From Opisthorchis felineus (taxonomy: Eukaryota; Platyhelminthes; Trematoda; Opisthorchiida; Opisthorchiidae): 64,000 nucleotides of DNA. Position 1 is the stretch's first letter. Every line of letters begins with the position of its first letter. The stretch lies in contig SJOL01005976.1 of assembly GCA_004794785.1 (NCBI GenBank), positions 355,943 through 419,942 of the forward strand. The letters run 5' to 3'. The notes below the pieces were generated by a model. That model was not told the DNA's origin. It did not search any database and saw only the letters and a program-made list of their open reading frames with translations. Below, in pieces: positions 25,736 through 38,384 of this stretch. The translations under genes and the position numbers were made by a program.

Positions 25736-27032
25736 ACAAATCTCATACTTAGAATTTATTTACAAGGTTTAAGCCCACCACTGCATTTGACATTATGTAG
25801 GAGTTTAGTGCATCGATAAAAAAGGCTTTTTCCAAGTCATCTGTCTTCGAATTAGCGAGTATCTTAGAATTTAAAGGAGCAGAAATTGCAGCCTATGCTC
25901 ATATCGGAACATTCTGTATTCGATGAGTGGTTGGCAAACTTGTCACCAGATTCACAAGAAACAACCACGTGATAGACTGAATTTAGCCCTCACAAAAACA
26001 GCGTAAAATTACTACAACGAACCGCTTCATAATCTAGTACTAAGTCTGTTTGGGAGTTCTTTTCCCCGAGGAACTTCAGGGTTTCCTGTGGGTCACACTG
26101 TTCAGAAAAGCACCGGGATGAATGCAACGCTTCATTCACGTCAAAAATATGATAAACAAGTTGAATTTTTGTATTCCGACAAACCGAGACGGCGAATTTT
26201 GGGCACAAAAACCAACACCAGTGAGTCGTTTTTTAGATTAAAATTACGACGTTTACAAAATACAGAGAGATCATGGGTTTACTGAACATCCAAATCAAAC
26301 TTTGTTACATCTCCCGCAAAGAGATACATATGCTCCAGCAAGAGAAAAGATGGCATTGTTTCGTGAAAGAAATCAGTTGCCGTTATCAGCATTGTTGACA
26401 TGCATTTCATGCCTGCAGTATTCTAGTGTGGTTTAACATATATGCACTTGATGAATCTATTGCTGCAAATATTTCTTGAAAAAAACATAGTCATTGGACG
26501 GATTATGAAGTTTCGCACCCGTTAGTTACTTTCAAAAGCGTCTAATTGGGCGGTACAAACTCCGGTCAACAGAATGCCATCCGTTCGGCCCCGCCTTATA
26601 ACAGCAGGTAAGTGGGGTTGGGGACAACCTCCAAGTAACTGAGCATTGTGAAATTTTTCTTAGACATCCAAAGGGAACGTCGGTCAGTTTGATTCACAAA
26701 CTTGAAATACATGGTAAAGCCTTCTCGCTGCATTTCAGATAGCGAGCAACTTGAGATATCCTTCTGATGATTTCGCACATGGTAAATACTTAATGAATTT
26801 CATTGAATTAGGGCATACTATTTTCGTTGGATCACTGTGTTTACAGCACAGTTAGGTTTCTCAACTTTCAAGTGTACTTTGATCAAAATACAGCTGATTC
26901 CTAACATCTCTTTATATAAGACCTAAGTGCTTCCGTAAACATGCTACACTCAGTAACGCCAAAATAATTACACTGGTTTCAACCAGGAACTAAAATTGAA
27001 ACTCACTCAGATGAACGAATGTATGCATCTTA
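25736..27032. other. Unassigned DNA
   Basis: Frames at 25990-26208 (minus), 26088-26285 (plus) and 26596-26778 (minus) are short and unrecognised. No other feature seen. Confidence 0.45.
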
Positions 27033-27169
27033 CGCAATGTACTACTCATAAGGTTGCTGAAAATTCTTCGACAGCCCACGACCGGTTTTTCCCTTTTTGG
27101 GGCTCATCAGGCTCATCAGGTCGTGGGCTGTCGAAGAATTTTCAGCAACCTTATGAGTAGTACATTGCG
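27033..27169. repeat. Perfect 51-bp inverted repeat with 35-bp spacer
   Basis: Bases 27033-27083 are the exact reverse complement of 27119-27169, with no mismatch over 51 positions; pairing fails at the next base outward. The spacer (27084-27118) holds a hammerhead-like core on the minus strand. The left arm is also found once, diverged, at 25,681. Perfect arms next to heavily mutated elements imply recent origin, gene conversion, or selection. As RNA this would be a very stable hairpin; as DNA it could extrude a cruciform. Confidence 0.95.
27075..27130 (-). ncRNA. Hammerhead-like core in palindrome spacer
   Basis: Minus strand: CTGATGAGC occurs twice in tandem (27101-27119), then CCC-AAAAA-GGG as stem II, AAAAACC where CGAAACC is expected, and GGTC followed by GTGGGCTG. 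The ACC/GGT stem III without a loop and GTC triplet are as in minimal Penelope-type hammerheads. Two changes (CG to AA) destroy G12 of the GAAA box. The extra CTGATGAGC unit and the three bases GAC between the stem and CTGATGAG spoil the fold. Probably inactive. Confidence 0.6.
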
Positions 27170-29865
27170 CAAAACTTACATGCATCGCGATATCTCGAAT
27201 ATCGTAGCAACTGGAACATGAGGCGGCCTGGTGCAGCACATTCAGTTGCATGGAAACATCACAAACGAGAGATTCGGCTGGGTTTCAGGTGAGTCTCTCG
27301 CAAAACCAAATTGATTTGCAAATGAGTGTATTTCTTGAAAATGTATGCGTCTTTAAAAAACAGGAAACTCAATCCTTTTATATGCCGGCTAAATTTGGTA
27401 GACAAAGATGGATACCATAGCGATACGTTTTGCTTTATGACGAACAAGATTCTTTTCAACGTTTCCAGCCTAATTGTCCGAATGATAGCATCAGATGTTT
27501 TGCTTGAGCTGCTGGTCTGTTCACCAAGCCTGGATGTACGTCGGTGGACTTATACAGGGAGCGACGATGTGAAACTTTACTGATCAGATTGGAAACTGCG
27601 TGCGTGGTTGATATATGAAATATTTCTAATCTGATATCAATACTTTTGTACCAGGTTTTAAATAAATGGGCAGAAGAAAATATAACTAGCTAAATAGTCG
27701 TCTACTAAAAAACGATACTTCATTTTTGATTTTCAGAATAGCAGTGTGCATCAAATATGCCTACTAACGCAAACCTAACATTGGCGACTCTATTTCGTTA
27801 GTTTTTTGGGATATTATCCTTTTTCCACGAAGGCTTGCTTTTGATGAAACAGCTAATTCTGTCGTTTAAATGTTATCTTGCTTAGTCCGGTATTGAATTT
27901 AAACATATTTTCCTCCTCAAAACATCAAAATGAGGTTACTTTTGTTAAATCAAATATAGCTGGTTCAGCGTGGGGCGATCACTCGCTGAAACAGATCACT
28001 TATAGTTGGTCAACACAGCGTATTTAGGTGGTAAGCGCCCATTTAGAACAGACGATTTGAGATGGGCAACCCCACGAGTAAGTGGAATTGCACCAAGATG
28101 GCATAGTCATGTAGGAAATGATGTAAAGCATTGAGCGCCTGAAAAGGAACATCACACAAAAATGGACACTCTGTCCGTATCACAAGGAATAGATATTTCT
28201 TCAAAGGAACTTTTGTACCAAGCCTTGGCTGAGAAAGGAAGTTAGCGTAGCCTCTCTGAAATGGGTCACATGGCCTAGGGACTTCCGCGGTACGTGGGCA
28301 TGTGTTGCATTATACACTTATCTGTGAATCACGATGTGATGCAGCACCGTTGTGTGAAAGAGCAGTTGTTGCCAAGAGTTGATAACGCACACATTAGAAA
28401 CTTCTTTAGTGATGATAAACTTAATGCTTCTTTACTTGAAACTCTTCTATTGAGTGAACATCCACCTCCACAGCATCAAAAAGCGTGAAGATTTGTCGGC
28501 CTCATCGGTCACAAAAGTTACCGCCCCGGTGGCAGATAAGCCGAAACACTGATTGTGTTTTAGTCCGCAAGCGTTGCCTCAGCAGCGCGTGAGGTGAATG
28601 AATGTAGGTGAGCTTCGTCAACACAGTGACAGTCTTAAAAACAGGGATTTAAAAAACATGCAATCAAGGCCCAAAAGTTTTCACAATGAAGCATAACTAT
28701 AAATAACTCACAGAAGTAAGGTGTTAGAAAGTACAGCGATGAATTTCAGTTTAAGGACGGGAATACACAAAATTACGGTTTTCAAAGAGGTCCGTTATGA
28801 ACACCTTACCATTGACAAACCCTCCCCAAATGATTTATTTATAAAATTTTGTTTCCATATTCAGAAGCGAACTTGGAGTGCAAGGTAACAGAAAATGCTC
28901 CCAAGGTGTGATAATACCGCCAACTCTATACTCGTACGATTGGTACATTCCGAGAATCTTTAAATGTTAAAAAATGTCTTGATTGATTTCGAGCGATCAA
29001 CTTTCCGACTAATGTGCCGAAATCAACACTTCAGGACTAGCGGTAGCATGCATCACTGCAAGGAAACTCAGGTGTACTGTACTTTATATCGTTTGGTTCT
29101 CAGGAACAGTATCTGTGGCCTGGCGGTGTAGCCTTGGCAAGCCTGGCGATGCTTGTTCAACGTTTCGTTTGGTATATCGAGTGTTAGGGCGCAGCCAAAG
29201 CTGCTGCATACTACGTTGTTTGTACAGGTCCAACTGAAGTTTACGCAGTTACCTTTAGCTAACACATGCAGAGTGACGGCTGTGTTCTGCTGAGACTTGT
29301 TCAAATCTGCTGTCGTCTGGCAAACGGACTGCACGGGATTACCCTTCATGTTGTATAATTTGCACACAAGCTGCCTGGCTGTTTTTGCAATGTAGATAAA
29401 CAGACAGATTTGGAAATCTCTCATTTATATGCGGTTAATACGTTCCTCCTCGGGAGTTGGCTATTTCTTCCCTACAAGTTACTGCCATAAGATGCTGCCC
29501 ACTCTGAAGACTTCACTCAGCTCAACAAAATAACTGCTCTAGGTCTGCTTCGGATGTATAATGTGACCGTACATCCCAGCTAAGTGTTAAGTCGCATACT
29601 TTTTTGACAAATCGGATAGGGTAGTCCTTGCTGCACATAACTGGAATGAGGTGTATCAGCCCTCACTTGGTCTGGTCCTGGGAGTTGACTTCGTCACAAT
29701 ATGGCATTCAGTGCACATGTGATTTGCAAAGACAAGCTTCACACAGAGTTTGGAATATTGGGTTTTTAAGAGCCCGCTGAGTTATTCGTCATCAATCCAG
29801 TTCCTGTTATCATGCCCAAGCACGGAAAAATCCCTGAGCCCGAAGCATATTTACACTGCTCTGCA
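27170..29865. other. Unassigned DNA
   Basis: A 118-codon minus frame at 29068-29424 contains seven cysteines and several N-x-S/T sites in its second half, but no family was recognised and there is no clear signal peptide. Other frames (27326-27583, 28294-28488) are unremarkable. Confidence 0.45.
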
Positions 29866-29905
29866 CTGAAGATGTCACCAGAGTTTTCAACAAAAATTTC
29901 AAGCT
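29863..29905 (+). ncRNA. Decayed Penelope-type hammerhead
   Basis: GCACTGAAGATGTCACC (29864-29879) matches the start of the hammerhead at 36.24 kb except for one base (N7, which is free to vary). The second half, CAACAAAAATTTCAAG, aligns with GTAACGAAACGTTTGCAA there but has lost G12 and the GTT triplet pairing. A CAACCACCAACTTTGCAAGCTGA stretch follows at a similar distance to CAACTCAG..CCAACGACC at the other locus. Same family, inactive. Confidence 0.5.
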
Positions 29906-32197
29906 TGGCGGACAGTTCAACCACCAACTTTGCAAGCTGAACTACAAACTTTCTACACTATATCAGCTTTCGAAATATGTTGACTTTTGCTATACGGCCG
30001 TGTCTAGCATCTTGGAAGCATTTGCGGAAAGCTTCAAATCAAGAATTACAGTGTTACATTTTGTGTTTCTCCCTTATTCATGTCTTGTTATGAAACTGCC
30101 TCAAACTTTTAATATACTTTTCTTTTAAAATTGGAGGAGAACAGCGACATTTTCGGAGCTGAAGCCATAACCTGGATAGAACGGAGTACCTACTACAAAA
30201 TCAATCTGAAAAAGAAGAGAATTGCAGCGATAATTGATGACAATGACTCTGTTTTCATATTTTCACACTTAGCTGCTCAGAACAAGTAAAATATGGTGAC
30301 TATGTCCTCAATGGAAAGTCAATTTATGTAACTGAAAACAACAACAGCGATAGGCGGATACAGTTTTGGCACTTGTGTATTCCGAAGCATACAAACATCT
30401 TGTCGTCTGTCAAGACCGGGCAGCATTTTTAATGCAAAATTACGAGTGAAAAGACGTGTTGCAGATGTAGTAAAATCCACGATGGGACAGAGCGGAATAG
30501 TAAAATTTTTGATATTAGCGAGGCCATAGGGTGCCACGGCTCCGTTAGATTTGGCGGCAGTCATGAACCGGCAAGACGCTATTGTGTGACAGAGTTGTGT
30601 GCCTCCAGGTCATTACAGTATTCTTTATTTTGCATCCAGCCTCGACTGCTTTTTATGCCGTAAGCCTAACTTTGGTAATTTGCATGCAGTATTGTGATCA
30701 ATGTCAAGAAAAGTGCTTTTAGTGAATCTGAGAACCATAGGGATCTGGGCTCGACATTCAATATAACAAGAGTTAGTTTAGGTTATTTTCCACTAACTAA
30801 CTAAATGACCAAAAATATCTAGAAGCAGTATTCCAACAAGAATTAGGCTGTTAGTAGTAATAACGTAACATTCAATATATGATTTTTCAATTTTGGAAAG
30901 CGGCTCAACAGTATTTTTCATCTCGAGACTTAAGTAAAGAGTGGATTGTTTACCAAATGAAGCAAAGACAAACTCATGGAGGTGCTAGTCTGGCAGCTGA
31001 ACACCTTCAGAGCGTATGTCTTACAGGAGCTAAGCAACGGGAACATTCGTCATGAGTGGAAAGCGTTGCATCCAGCCATATCGAAAGTTTAGCGGACACT
31101 GTGTGTCTTTCGTTCATTAAACTAAAGACGCTGTTGTTTTTCACACTACACGACTAAACTGCAAACAGGCGGGAAAACATTTCTACCGGACTTATCTAAA
31201 TATTTTGTTTCTCAGGTCATTGTGCAGTTAAATAGGCAGTTAAATATTTCCCCAGTTATTGCATGCTTTTGCTTTGCAGTGTCAGTGACAAACATTGTTG
31301 CTCCAATGCGATCAAAAGTTGTGACTCCTTGGGTGAATGATTTCTATGATGCACATCTTGAAGGACTTCTTTTCTATGTGTATCGAAATGTAGAATTTTT
31401 AAGTTTCGCCAATGCCTTTATACCAGTTGTGTTTTTATCTGGCGGAACTTTGAGAATTGGCGAAGGAACTACCTTACACTTAAAATTACGTTAAGCACTA
31501 CAGCAAATACATAGATGGAGCGGGTATACAGTGTGGCCGCCCCTTGCTTTTGAGTTTTATCGTTCACATCTCCTTAAAATGTCTTCATAAGATGTGTCCT
31601 GAGATCCATTGAGTAGCAGGTTTTATTCGTTTATAGAACCATCCAAATTTTGAGGCACCGCATGTCATCTGACCAAATTGCTGTTACCGGGGCAGCTCTC
31701 AGGATGCGATGCTACCATTGAGGCTTCTGGGCTTAGAGACCGCACATCAAAGTAACAGTCGGGCCTGGAATGTGAGGTTGCATCTTAAAAACACACATAG
31801 CTGGTTTCGCGCCATGCATTATAGCTGGCACTTACAGTGGAGGAATTTAGTTTACAGTACATGAAGGGGAAGTAAGTTACTCTCATTCTGTAGGAGGCCA
31901 AGCGCTTTGGTAACATACTTGAGGAATGTAACACTAAGTTGGTTCGTCTAAAAAAAGAAGGCCAATTTGGTATAAAGTTGGATCCAGACATACCAGAAGG
32001 TGAACAAATAACCAACCGAGGTAAGAATAAATTGCAAGAAGTCAGGAATCGGGCACATTGGTTTCAACCATAATTTCACGATGTAACCATTACAAGCCTA
32101 TGCATTCTGGCCAAACCGTGTGTGAACATTTCAATTTTTCAAAAGTTTCATTAAAATTCTGGGAGTTTTGAAGTCATATAAATGTAAAATTGGTTCA
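29906..32197. other. Unassigned DNA
   Basis: Frames at 30319-30564 (minus), 31222-31494 (plus) and 31785-32015 (minus) lack recognisable domains. The first few hundred bases may still belong to the PLE whose ribozyme lies at 29.87 kb, but no coding match was seen. Confidence 0.4.
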
Positions 32198-32388
32198 AGG
32201 TTGCTTGGCGGTTAGGCGCAAACGTACTTTTAGGAAGGTTTGTGGTTCGATTCCAGCATCTCGACTGCTCTCGTCTGGGTTAGGGGCTCTGGAAGAATTT
32301 CGGGCCTGATGCACTCGTCCGGTGGCAAGCCAACCAGGCACCCAAAGAATATTACGGCTGGACGATTTTAATAAAACTGACAAACAAC
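32198..32388 (+). mobile_element. tRNA-derived SINE, second family
   Basis: A-box-like TGGCGGTTAGG at 32206-32216 and a B box GGTTCGATTCC at 32244-32254 that fits the pol III consensus exactly, 38 bases apart. The body that follows (about 32255-32388) is more GC-rich than its surroundings, with a CTCTCGTCTGGGTTAGGGG block and a CCGGTGGCAAGCC/GGCACCC segment. It shares no sequence with the hammerhead SINEs at 0.5, 8.3 and 42.6 kb beyond the promoter boxes. The head does not fold into a clean cloverleaf that would suggest a functional tRNA. Only one copy was noticed here. Confidence 0.6.
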
Positions 32389-35300
32389 CAGCGTAGTTGC
32401 GAACAAAAAAACATCTGAGGAGGAGTTTGTTTGGGTAGCCAGAATAGTCACAATCAAAAAATTATTAAACACGTTTGTTTTTCTAAAGAATCTCCAGTGT
32501 CGATCAAATATACCGCTGCAGATCGATTTGGCAGGACGTTGTTTTTTAATGACAAGTCCAACGCGAATTCATGTGTTATCTCAACAAGTTGGCGTGAGGA
32601 AACTGATGAAAAGAAATGAGAACGAAACATAGGTTTTTTGGCATTGCGCTTACATCCCTTGTACCATGTTCCATAGCTTTGGAGATATAGAACTATGGTA
32701 GATACTGGAAAGGATGTCGGTGGCTCAAGTTGGGTAGATAGCTGTTGTTCCGTTTTAGTGAGCTGCTCCATTTGGTGACCAATGTTTCGTAAACAGTCAA
32801 GGTATTATCATCAGTGCGTAAAAGATTAACATTAAATGCAGTTAAACATCGACGCAAAGCTAATCCACCACACATTTCGTCACCTCAAATGGTGTTTGCA
32901 ACTAAGTGTCCGGCTCAGCTTGGCGAACAAATGCTAACCGAACGCACAGTTGGAAGTCGACCATGAAGCAGCTTTCGGTCCATCATATGGTAATATTGGG
33001 AAATCGGAGACAGCATTTATATAAATCACGCAAAATACCGACCTCAATTAATAGAAGTTACCGCCTAAGTTACCATAATCTCGTTTAATTAGGGGGTGTC
33101 TCAAGTTGGTTTGGAGGAATTTTGCACAAAACGAGTTTAGTTCAAACGCTAAAATGCTATCATGCTGTTGACTAGTGAGGACAGGATAAACGAAGATAAG
33201 AGTCATGTCGTACGGAAAAATATGATTTACCCACAATCTATGCAACATTTTTATGACTGCAGTGGAAGTAGTTTGTTCGTTTCCCTTCATCATTTTCAAG
33301 GTTTAGGCGCTTCTAAATAGTCCATCTAGGTACCATCTGCTGCCGTCACTTGCCAAAGATAACAGTGGTCACCAGCATGGAACAGGGTGACACGTGGATG
33401 TGACTTGTTTGGAAAAAGCTTTTCAAACGTCAGAAGAAAAATGACAACAGAAGCATGGTATACTAGAGAATTTCAGTGGATCTCTAATATACTTTTCCTC
33501 AGGAGAATAACTTATTTACTGGTTACAGAATGAACATGATTTTGATTATAACTATGAGAAACAGAAATTCTCTCCGGATATTGTTGAGATGACTTTCTTC
33601 GTTATTAGTATTGTTCGACATCAGTAATGACAGTCATCCTTCTCAAGAAGCGGCCGATTATCTATAGTTTAAAAGCTCGGTCCCGTCTCAAGGTCAAACG
33701 TCATTTCCCCAGATCAAATGCTCATATTCCTATAAGCAATCGGGTTGCGTCCAACCACATTATGTACTGTTAGCCCCAATATGTGTTTGGAGTTAATCGA
33801 GTGATGCAGACATCATCAGTATCAACTGTCTCCAGTTGTGACTGACAAAAACCACAGTCTCTGTCAATTACCGTAGTAGCTGAAATTTTGTGTTCAAGAG
33901 AACCAGTAAGATATGCACCTCCAGAATGTCGTTTTTCGTAGCTTGATAACTTTAAAGGCAACGTATAATAGATTTTGTGTCTGAAATTATGAGATATTTC
34001 ACCTGCATCTGATGTTGCGCAAGAATATCTGGGTTTTAAGATTCATCAACCTCGACTACATATTATACAGTGCACCAGAAACTATCATGGAGGCTGGTTG
34101 TGCATTTCAATTATTATTTTTTTGTATACTAGCCAGAAGAAACCAACTTTTGCCCAAAGCGACAAACAATAAAATATGTATTTGTCTGTAGCTTACGTAA
34201 CCTTGTCAATATATTTTCGTCTGTCAGATGTGGGGAGCTTTTTGATAGGCATTCCCTTCTCTGCGATTAGCGAATTCGGAGATACTTTAGTGTCTGGGGT
34301 GTTGCTGGAGCCAAAATGTTATCATGATGGCTTGGAGCTTTACGCAAGATACTTTGTTTGCAACATGTGAGGTTAGAAAACATACGCGAACAACCATGTA
34401 TTCTAATTTCCATTATTTTCTTAAGCGAAGCATCCAGATTTAATAAGATACCCCGTCAAATGAGTGCTGAGTCGCCTGGTCAACTAAAAAATATACTACC
34501 ACCTGGGATTTCCTATCACGTTTGTTAGCTTGTGATAATATGCAAAGACTTAACAGTGACCTGGAGGAAATTTGTGACAGTTTTTAATTTGTGTGGAGAC
34601 TTCTAAGATATTATTGCGCTGGCGTCTAGTGATACAAATTCCCACTCCTTCGACAGTTGCCGATGGAACAACGTCAAGTGACGAACCTCTAGCAAGTGAC
34701 AGTAGGGTTATTTCTGATGCGTTTTTACCACCAAAGTACTTCAAAACGTTTTCGGTAAGATTGAAATGGCACACAACAAATGGATATGGAGATACTCTCC
34801 TAGTTGAAAAACCAACTCACGCTACAAGTTCCAAAATGGGACAAATGTTAATACACAGTTCACAGAGAGGCATATTCCTCGCATATGACACTTATCTATG
34901 GGCATAATCACTGTTTATGGACAGTGTGGGTGGGAGTATGTAGGGAAGGGATAAGATTAATAAAAGTTGATTACCTGGGCATAGACAGAACGAACAACAC
35001 CAATGCGACGACAGACGACAGTAGTATTGTAACGTAGGACCAAATTTGAACTGGATGTGTGGTTGAATGGACATCTTAAATGAAAACCTGGAATTATAGC
35101 CAGGGTCCGATTTCGAGGCAAAAAGTGAACAGATGAGCTGGGCTTGCTTGGTGTCGATCTTTACGGGAGTGTAATGATGCACATTAAGTGCTCAGTCGAA
35201 GTTAATATAAACTTGGTTTAGTGGAATAGTTAAATATGACCCATAAGTAGAACGTTCAACCAAGTGACAATAAACCGGGATCTAGCTGGTTTGTCCGGTT

Positions 35301-36235
35301 TGGGCCGGTACTGACCTCAGAACATATACGGACGTTGGCAACAGTTCAGTTAGTTAGGATTTAACGAAAACTTGTGGTGGAGAGGAAAGTATGAGCCAAT
35401 TAGGACTGAGATGTTTGTGAAAGAAAACAAGAAAAAATGAGTTTATTCGATCGAGTAAGTCAAGAGAGACATGCTTGGACTACAATGGTTATGGAGGAGT
35501 ATGATGTGATGCGAATGTAGTACGTACGGAGAACATAAAATGGCAGCTGTCACACCCAGATGATAGGAGGTAACGATATGAGGGTTGCGTAAACCCATAT
35601 GGTTGGGGAAATTGTGTTGCCCAGATAGTTCCAATGGTTAGTTAGCACTAACTGTTCTGGTGAGTCATGGCTGTTGATCCTTTTGGTTAAGCTCAAGTGT
35701 ATGTATAAGATGGGGCAGCATTTAAGTTACACCAGTAGACCAAGCTTTCGTTGGAAAATAAAGTTTTTTGATAGCGTCGCACCTCTGACACTGGTCCCTT
35801 ATTTCGATCCCATGGTTCCATTCAAGGATTATTGAAAGTGCAATGTCAGTGTGTCAAGAATCCAAAGGTAATAATCATATTAGTTGATGGAAAAGATACA
35901 ACAATTTCCCCAATAGCTATCCTGAGAAAGTGGATTCACACACTCAAGATTTGCAATCAGTGAATATCATGCTTTTAGCTGATGACTGGGAACAGAGTTC
36001 CGTCTTCTAGAAGAGGCAGTTACATTTTGTAGTTCTCGTAAAATGGTAGCCACGAAGGGGACAATTCTTTTTGGATGGCATTGTTTCATCTAAGCAAACA
36101 TCCCAAAGCAGATCATTTACATTCCTTCTAGTCAGGTGGCCTCGTCAAACAATGACCAGTATATTTTGAAGATTTGTTCTACAAGAGAAAGTATACAACC
36201 AGCGACCCATCGCTACTCTCCACTACGCTCCCTAA
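32389..36235. other. Unassigned DNA
   Basis: Frames at 32454-32771 (minus), 34176-34370, 34593-34907 (plus) and 34892-35182 (minus) are unrecognised and overlap opposite-strand frames. The sequence just before 36,236 may be the terminal repeat of the PLE that carries the next ribozyme, but has no visible boundary. Confidence 0.45.
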
Positions 36236-36290
36236 CAATGCACTGATGATGTCACCTCGATTGGTAACGAAACGTTTGCAATCAAATTGC
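36236..36290 (+). ncRNA. Type I hammerhead ribozyme, Penelope type, core intact
   Basis: Stem I: TGCA (36239-36242) pairs with TGCA (36277-36280), extended beyond a small internal loop by CAA/TTG. CTGATGA at 36243-36249 supplies C3 to A9 unchanged. Stem II: GTCACC (36251-36256) with GGTAAC (36263-36268) around TCGATT; five of six pairs, one C-A mismatch, one unpaired T before it. GAAAC at 36269-36273 gives G12, A13, A14, A15.1 and C15.2. Stem III is only the two pairs AC/GT, with no loop, and the cleavage triplet is GTT (36274-36276), allowed by the NUH rule. Such near-absent stem III is typical of hammerheads from Penelope-like elements, which tend to work as dimers. The predicted cut lies after 36276. 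Confidence 0.75.
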
Positions 36291-38358
36291 CCAACTCAGT
36301 GAACAAACCAACGACCAGAAAGGGTACAGTCAAACCGATTGCTATGTTGCCTACTCGTCTCTTAACACCAAAGTGAATGACTGAATTCTAGGTGGCCCTG
36401 AAAAACTGGAATGTCGATTTGGTCATTACTTAGAATACAGTTTTTGAAAAGCTATGAAGGTTACTTGTATTCCAGTACTTTGTTCAATTCAATTCAGTTT
36501 GCACCAGTTATGCTTCAACACACATCGACTGATATTCGTGTTAATTTGAATCCGACGCACCCACAACATTAGCGCATCATTTTCTTTCCTGGATAAGGTG
36601 AGCCATGTTTACTCTGAAAGACAATACAGCTAATATAAAGAAAGCAAATTGTCCGAATTTCAACTTGGTCTGAACTGTCTCGTTTTTGGAGCTCACAAGG
36701 GATGGAAAATACTTGGCCATATTAAGGACAAATCAAACCCTAAGGAGTCCTGAGTGAAAAACAAAGCAATCATGGATTAGGATATGTTAAATTCCATTAT
36801 GTTCAATCCTGCTAGTAAAAAGAAGAGATAAGCCACACCGGAGGAAATCACTGTCGAACGTATTCTATAGTATGGCATGACACTTCAGCTGAGAGTAAAA
36901 GTTTTATATTGTATTTGGCACAGCACCACTTTCATCTCTCACAACGACACTTACCGAACACCTCAAATCTGCCGGCGAAAAAGTCAGACTGAATTACCTG
37001 GACAAGAGAACGACTGGGTCTACACAAATGATCTAGTGAAATTCTCGGTTATATAAACTTTTGCTTACTATTGGGTCAAGACCAAAGACCACCAGTTGGT
37101 GACGTTTCAGTGTTGCAACGATAATGCGGGATTCGTTTTCTTGGTCGATATATGGCAGAAATGCGAACTGCAAGCAGTCCGGCAAGCAACAGTGTCTTTT
37201 ACGGGAAATATGGATTTAAAGTCAAAAGGTTCTCCGCGAGAGGTGTGTAAGAACATCGGGTAAGCCATATGCGCCTGCCGTGGTGTATTACACAGGCGAC
37301 AAGGATTTCCACGCTTATGTATGAGATGGTGCTGCATTCCTCTAAGGAAGTGCGGGATAGGATATTACGACCCTTAAAATCATAAAGCTTTATTGCCAAA
37401 CTACTGATGCCAGACACCACCGCATTATCTAATATGGTCGAAATACTTATGAAAACCGAGAGCCTGGTGCAACTGAAAACCTCCTGTTGACGAACATGCG
37501 TTTGTGATTCGGAACTCCGGACTTTGGTACCTGTATATCGAGCATAATTTATTCTACGGTGCCTTGTGTGCCATACCTGGAGGTCAAAGTCCGGGACTGA
37601 GACCCAAAATCGGCTCAAGCCATTAGGTATATCAATTTTACAAACACAGGTCTCCACTTGCGATCAATGACAAGTCCCTTATACAGCAAAATACGAAAAG
37701 TGAAGACTTATCCGGCTGATGATACACGGAAGGTGCGTAACTTGCCAGCTACTCATACGCTTTTCATATATATTTTACTGTATTCGGCAAAACCTATCTG
37801 GCTAAACGGAAAAAGGGTGCAAGAAACCGGTCCTAATTATACTTTCTACTAAAATAAAGGAACACAGAGAAGACGATGGTGCAGACTTCTCATTTGTAGA
37901 TCACCTGAATCAAAACACATTGAATGAGTCAAAATGTATTATTTCGAGAACGGTGGTAGTCCGACTCCCGCTGCCAGGGCAAGGTTTTTCTCGTTTATCG
38001 GCAGGTGTGCTTGCACATTCACATGCAAGCAACAGAATGATTGAACGTTACAATAATCCATGAAAACTGATCAGGACTGCATCTGGAAGTTATTTACTTA
38101 ACACTGACTAATTTTCTTGCATGAAATGAAAAGGGCGTGGAAACCTTAGGGATGATGACGGAAGCTAAAATAGTGGGACCAAAAAAAGATAGTGGTGGAA
38201 GATTGCCGAACTGTGTGCTGCTACCATAACGAACATGGGGTTCCCAATGGATTGTAATATTATGCCACTGGGATGTTAGCCTTTCATCCACCCACGGGTT
38301 ATTTCCATAGGACAAGCGGATTCTTCAACAGTTTGACTTAATCAGACTTGGCATACAT
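36291..38358. other. Unassigned DNA with the window's longest frame
   Basis: The frame 37199-37657 (minus, 152 codons) is the longest in the window. It has no recognisable domain, is overlapped by another minus frame (37107-37337), and one frame of this length is expected by chance. Confidence 0.4.
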
Positions 38359-38384
38359 GTGTGTATGTGTGTGTGTGTGCGTGG
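38359..38384. repeat. (TG)n microsatellite
   Basis: A run of TG units interrupted by one TA and one CG, 26 bases long. Confidence 0.9.

Noticed and set aside
32198..32270. Functional tRNA gene
   Set aside because: The promoter boxes are good, but the acceptor and anticodon stems do not pair and the SINE body follows directly.
36236..36420. Coding exon across the 36.24-kb ribozyme
   Set aside because: One frame is open for some 60 codons, but the RNA structure explains the conserved bases better and no protein family fits.
37199..37657. 152-codon open frame as a gene
   Set aside because: Longest frame in the window, but about one of this size is expected by chance. No recognisable domain or signal peptide.
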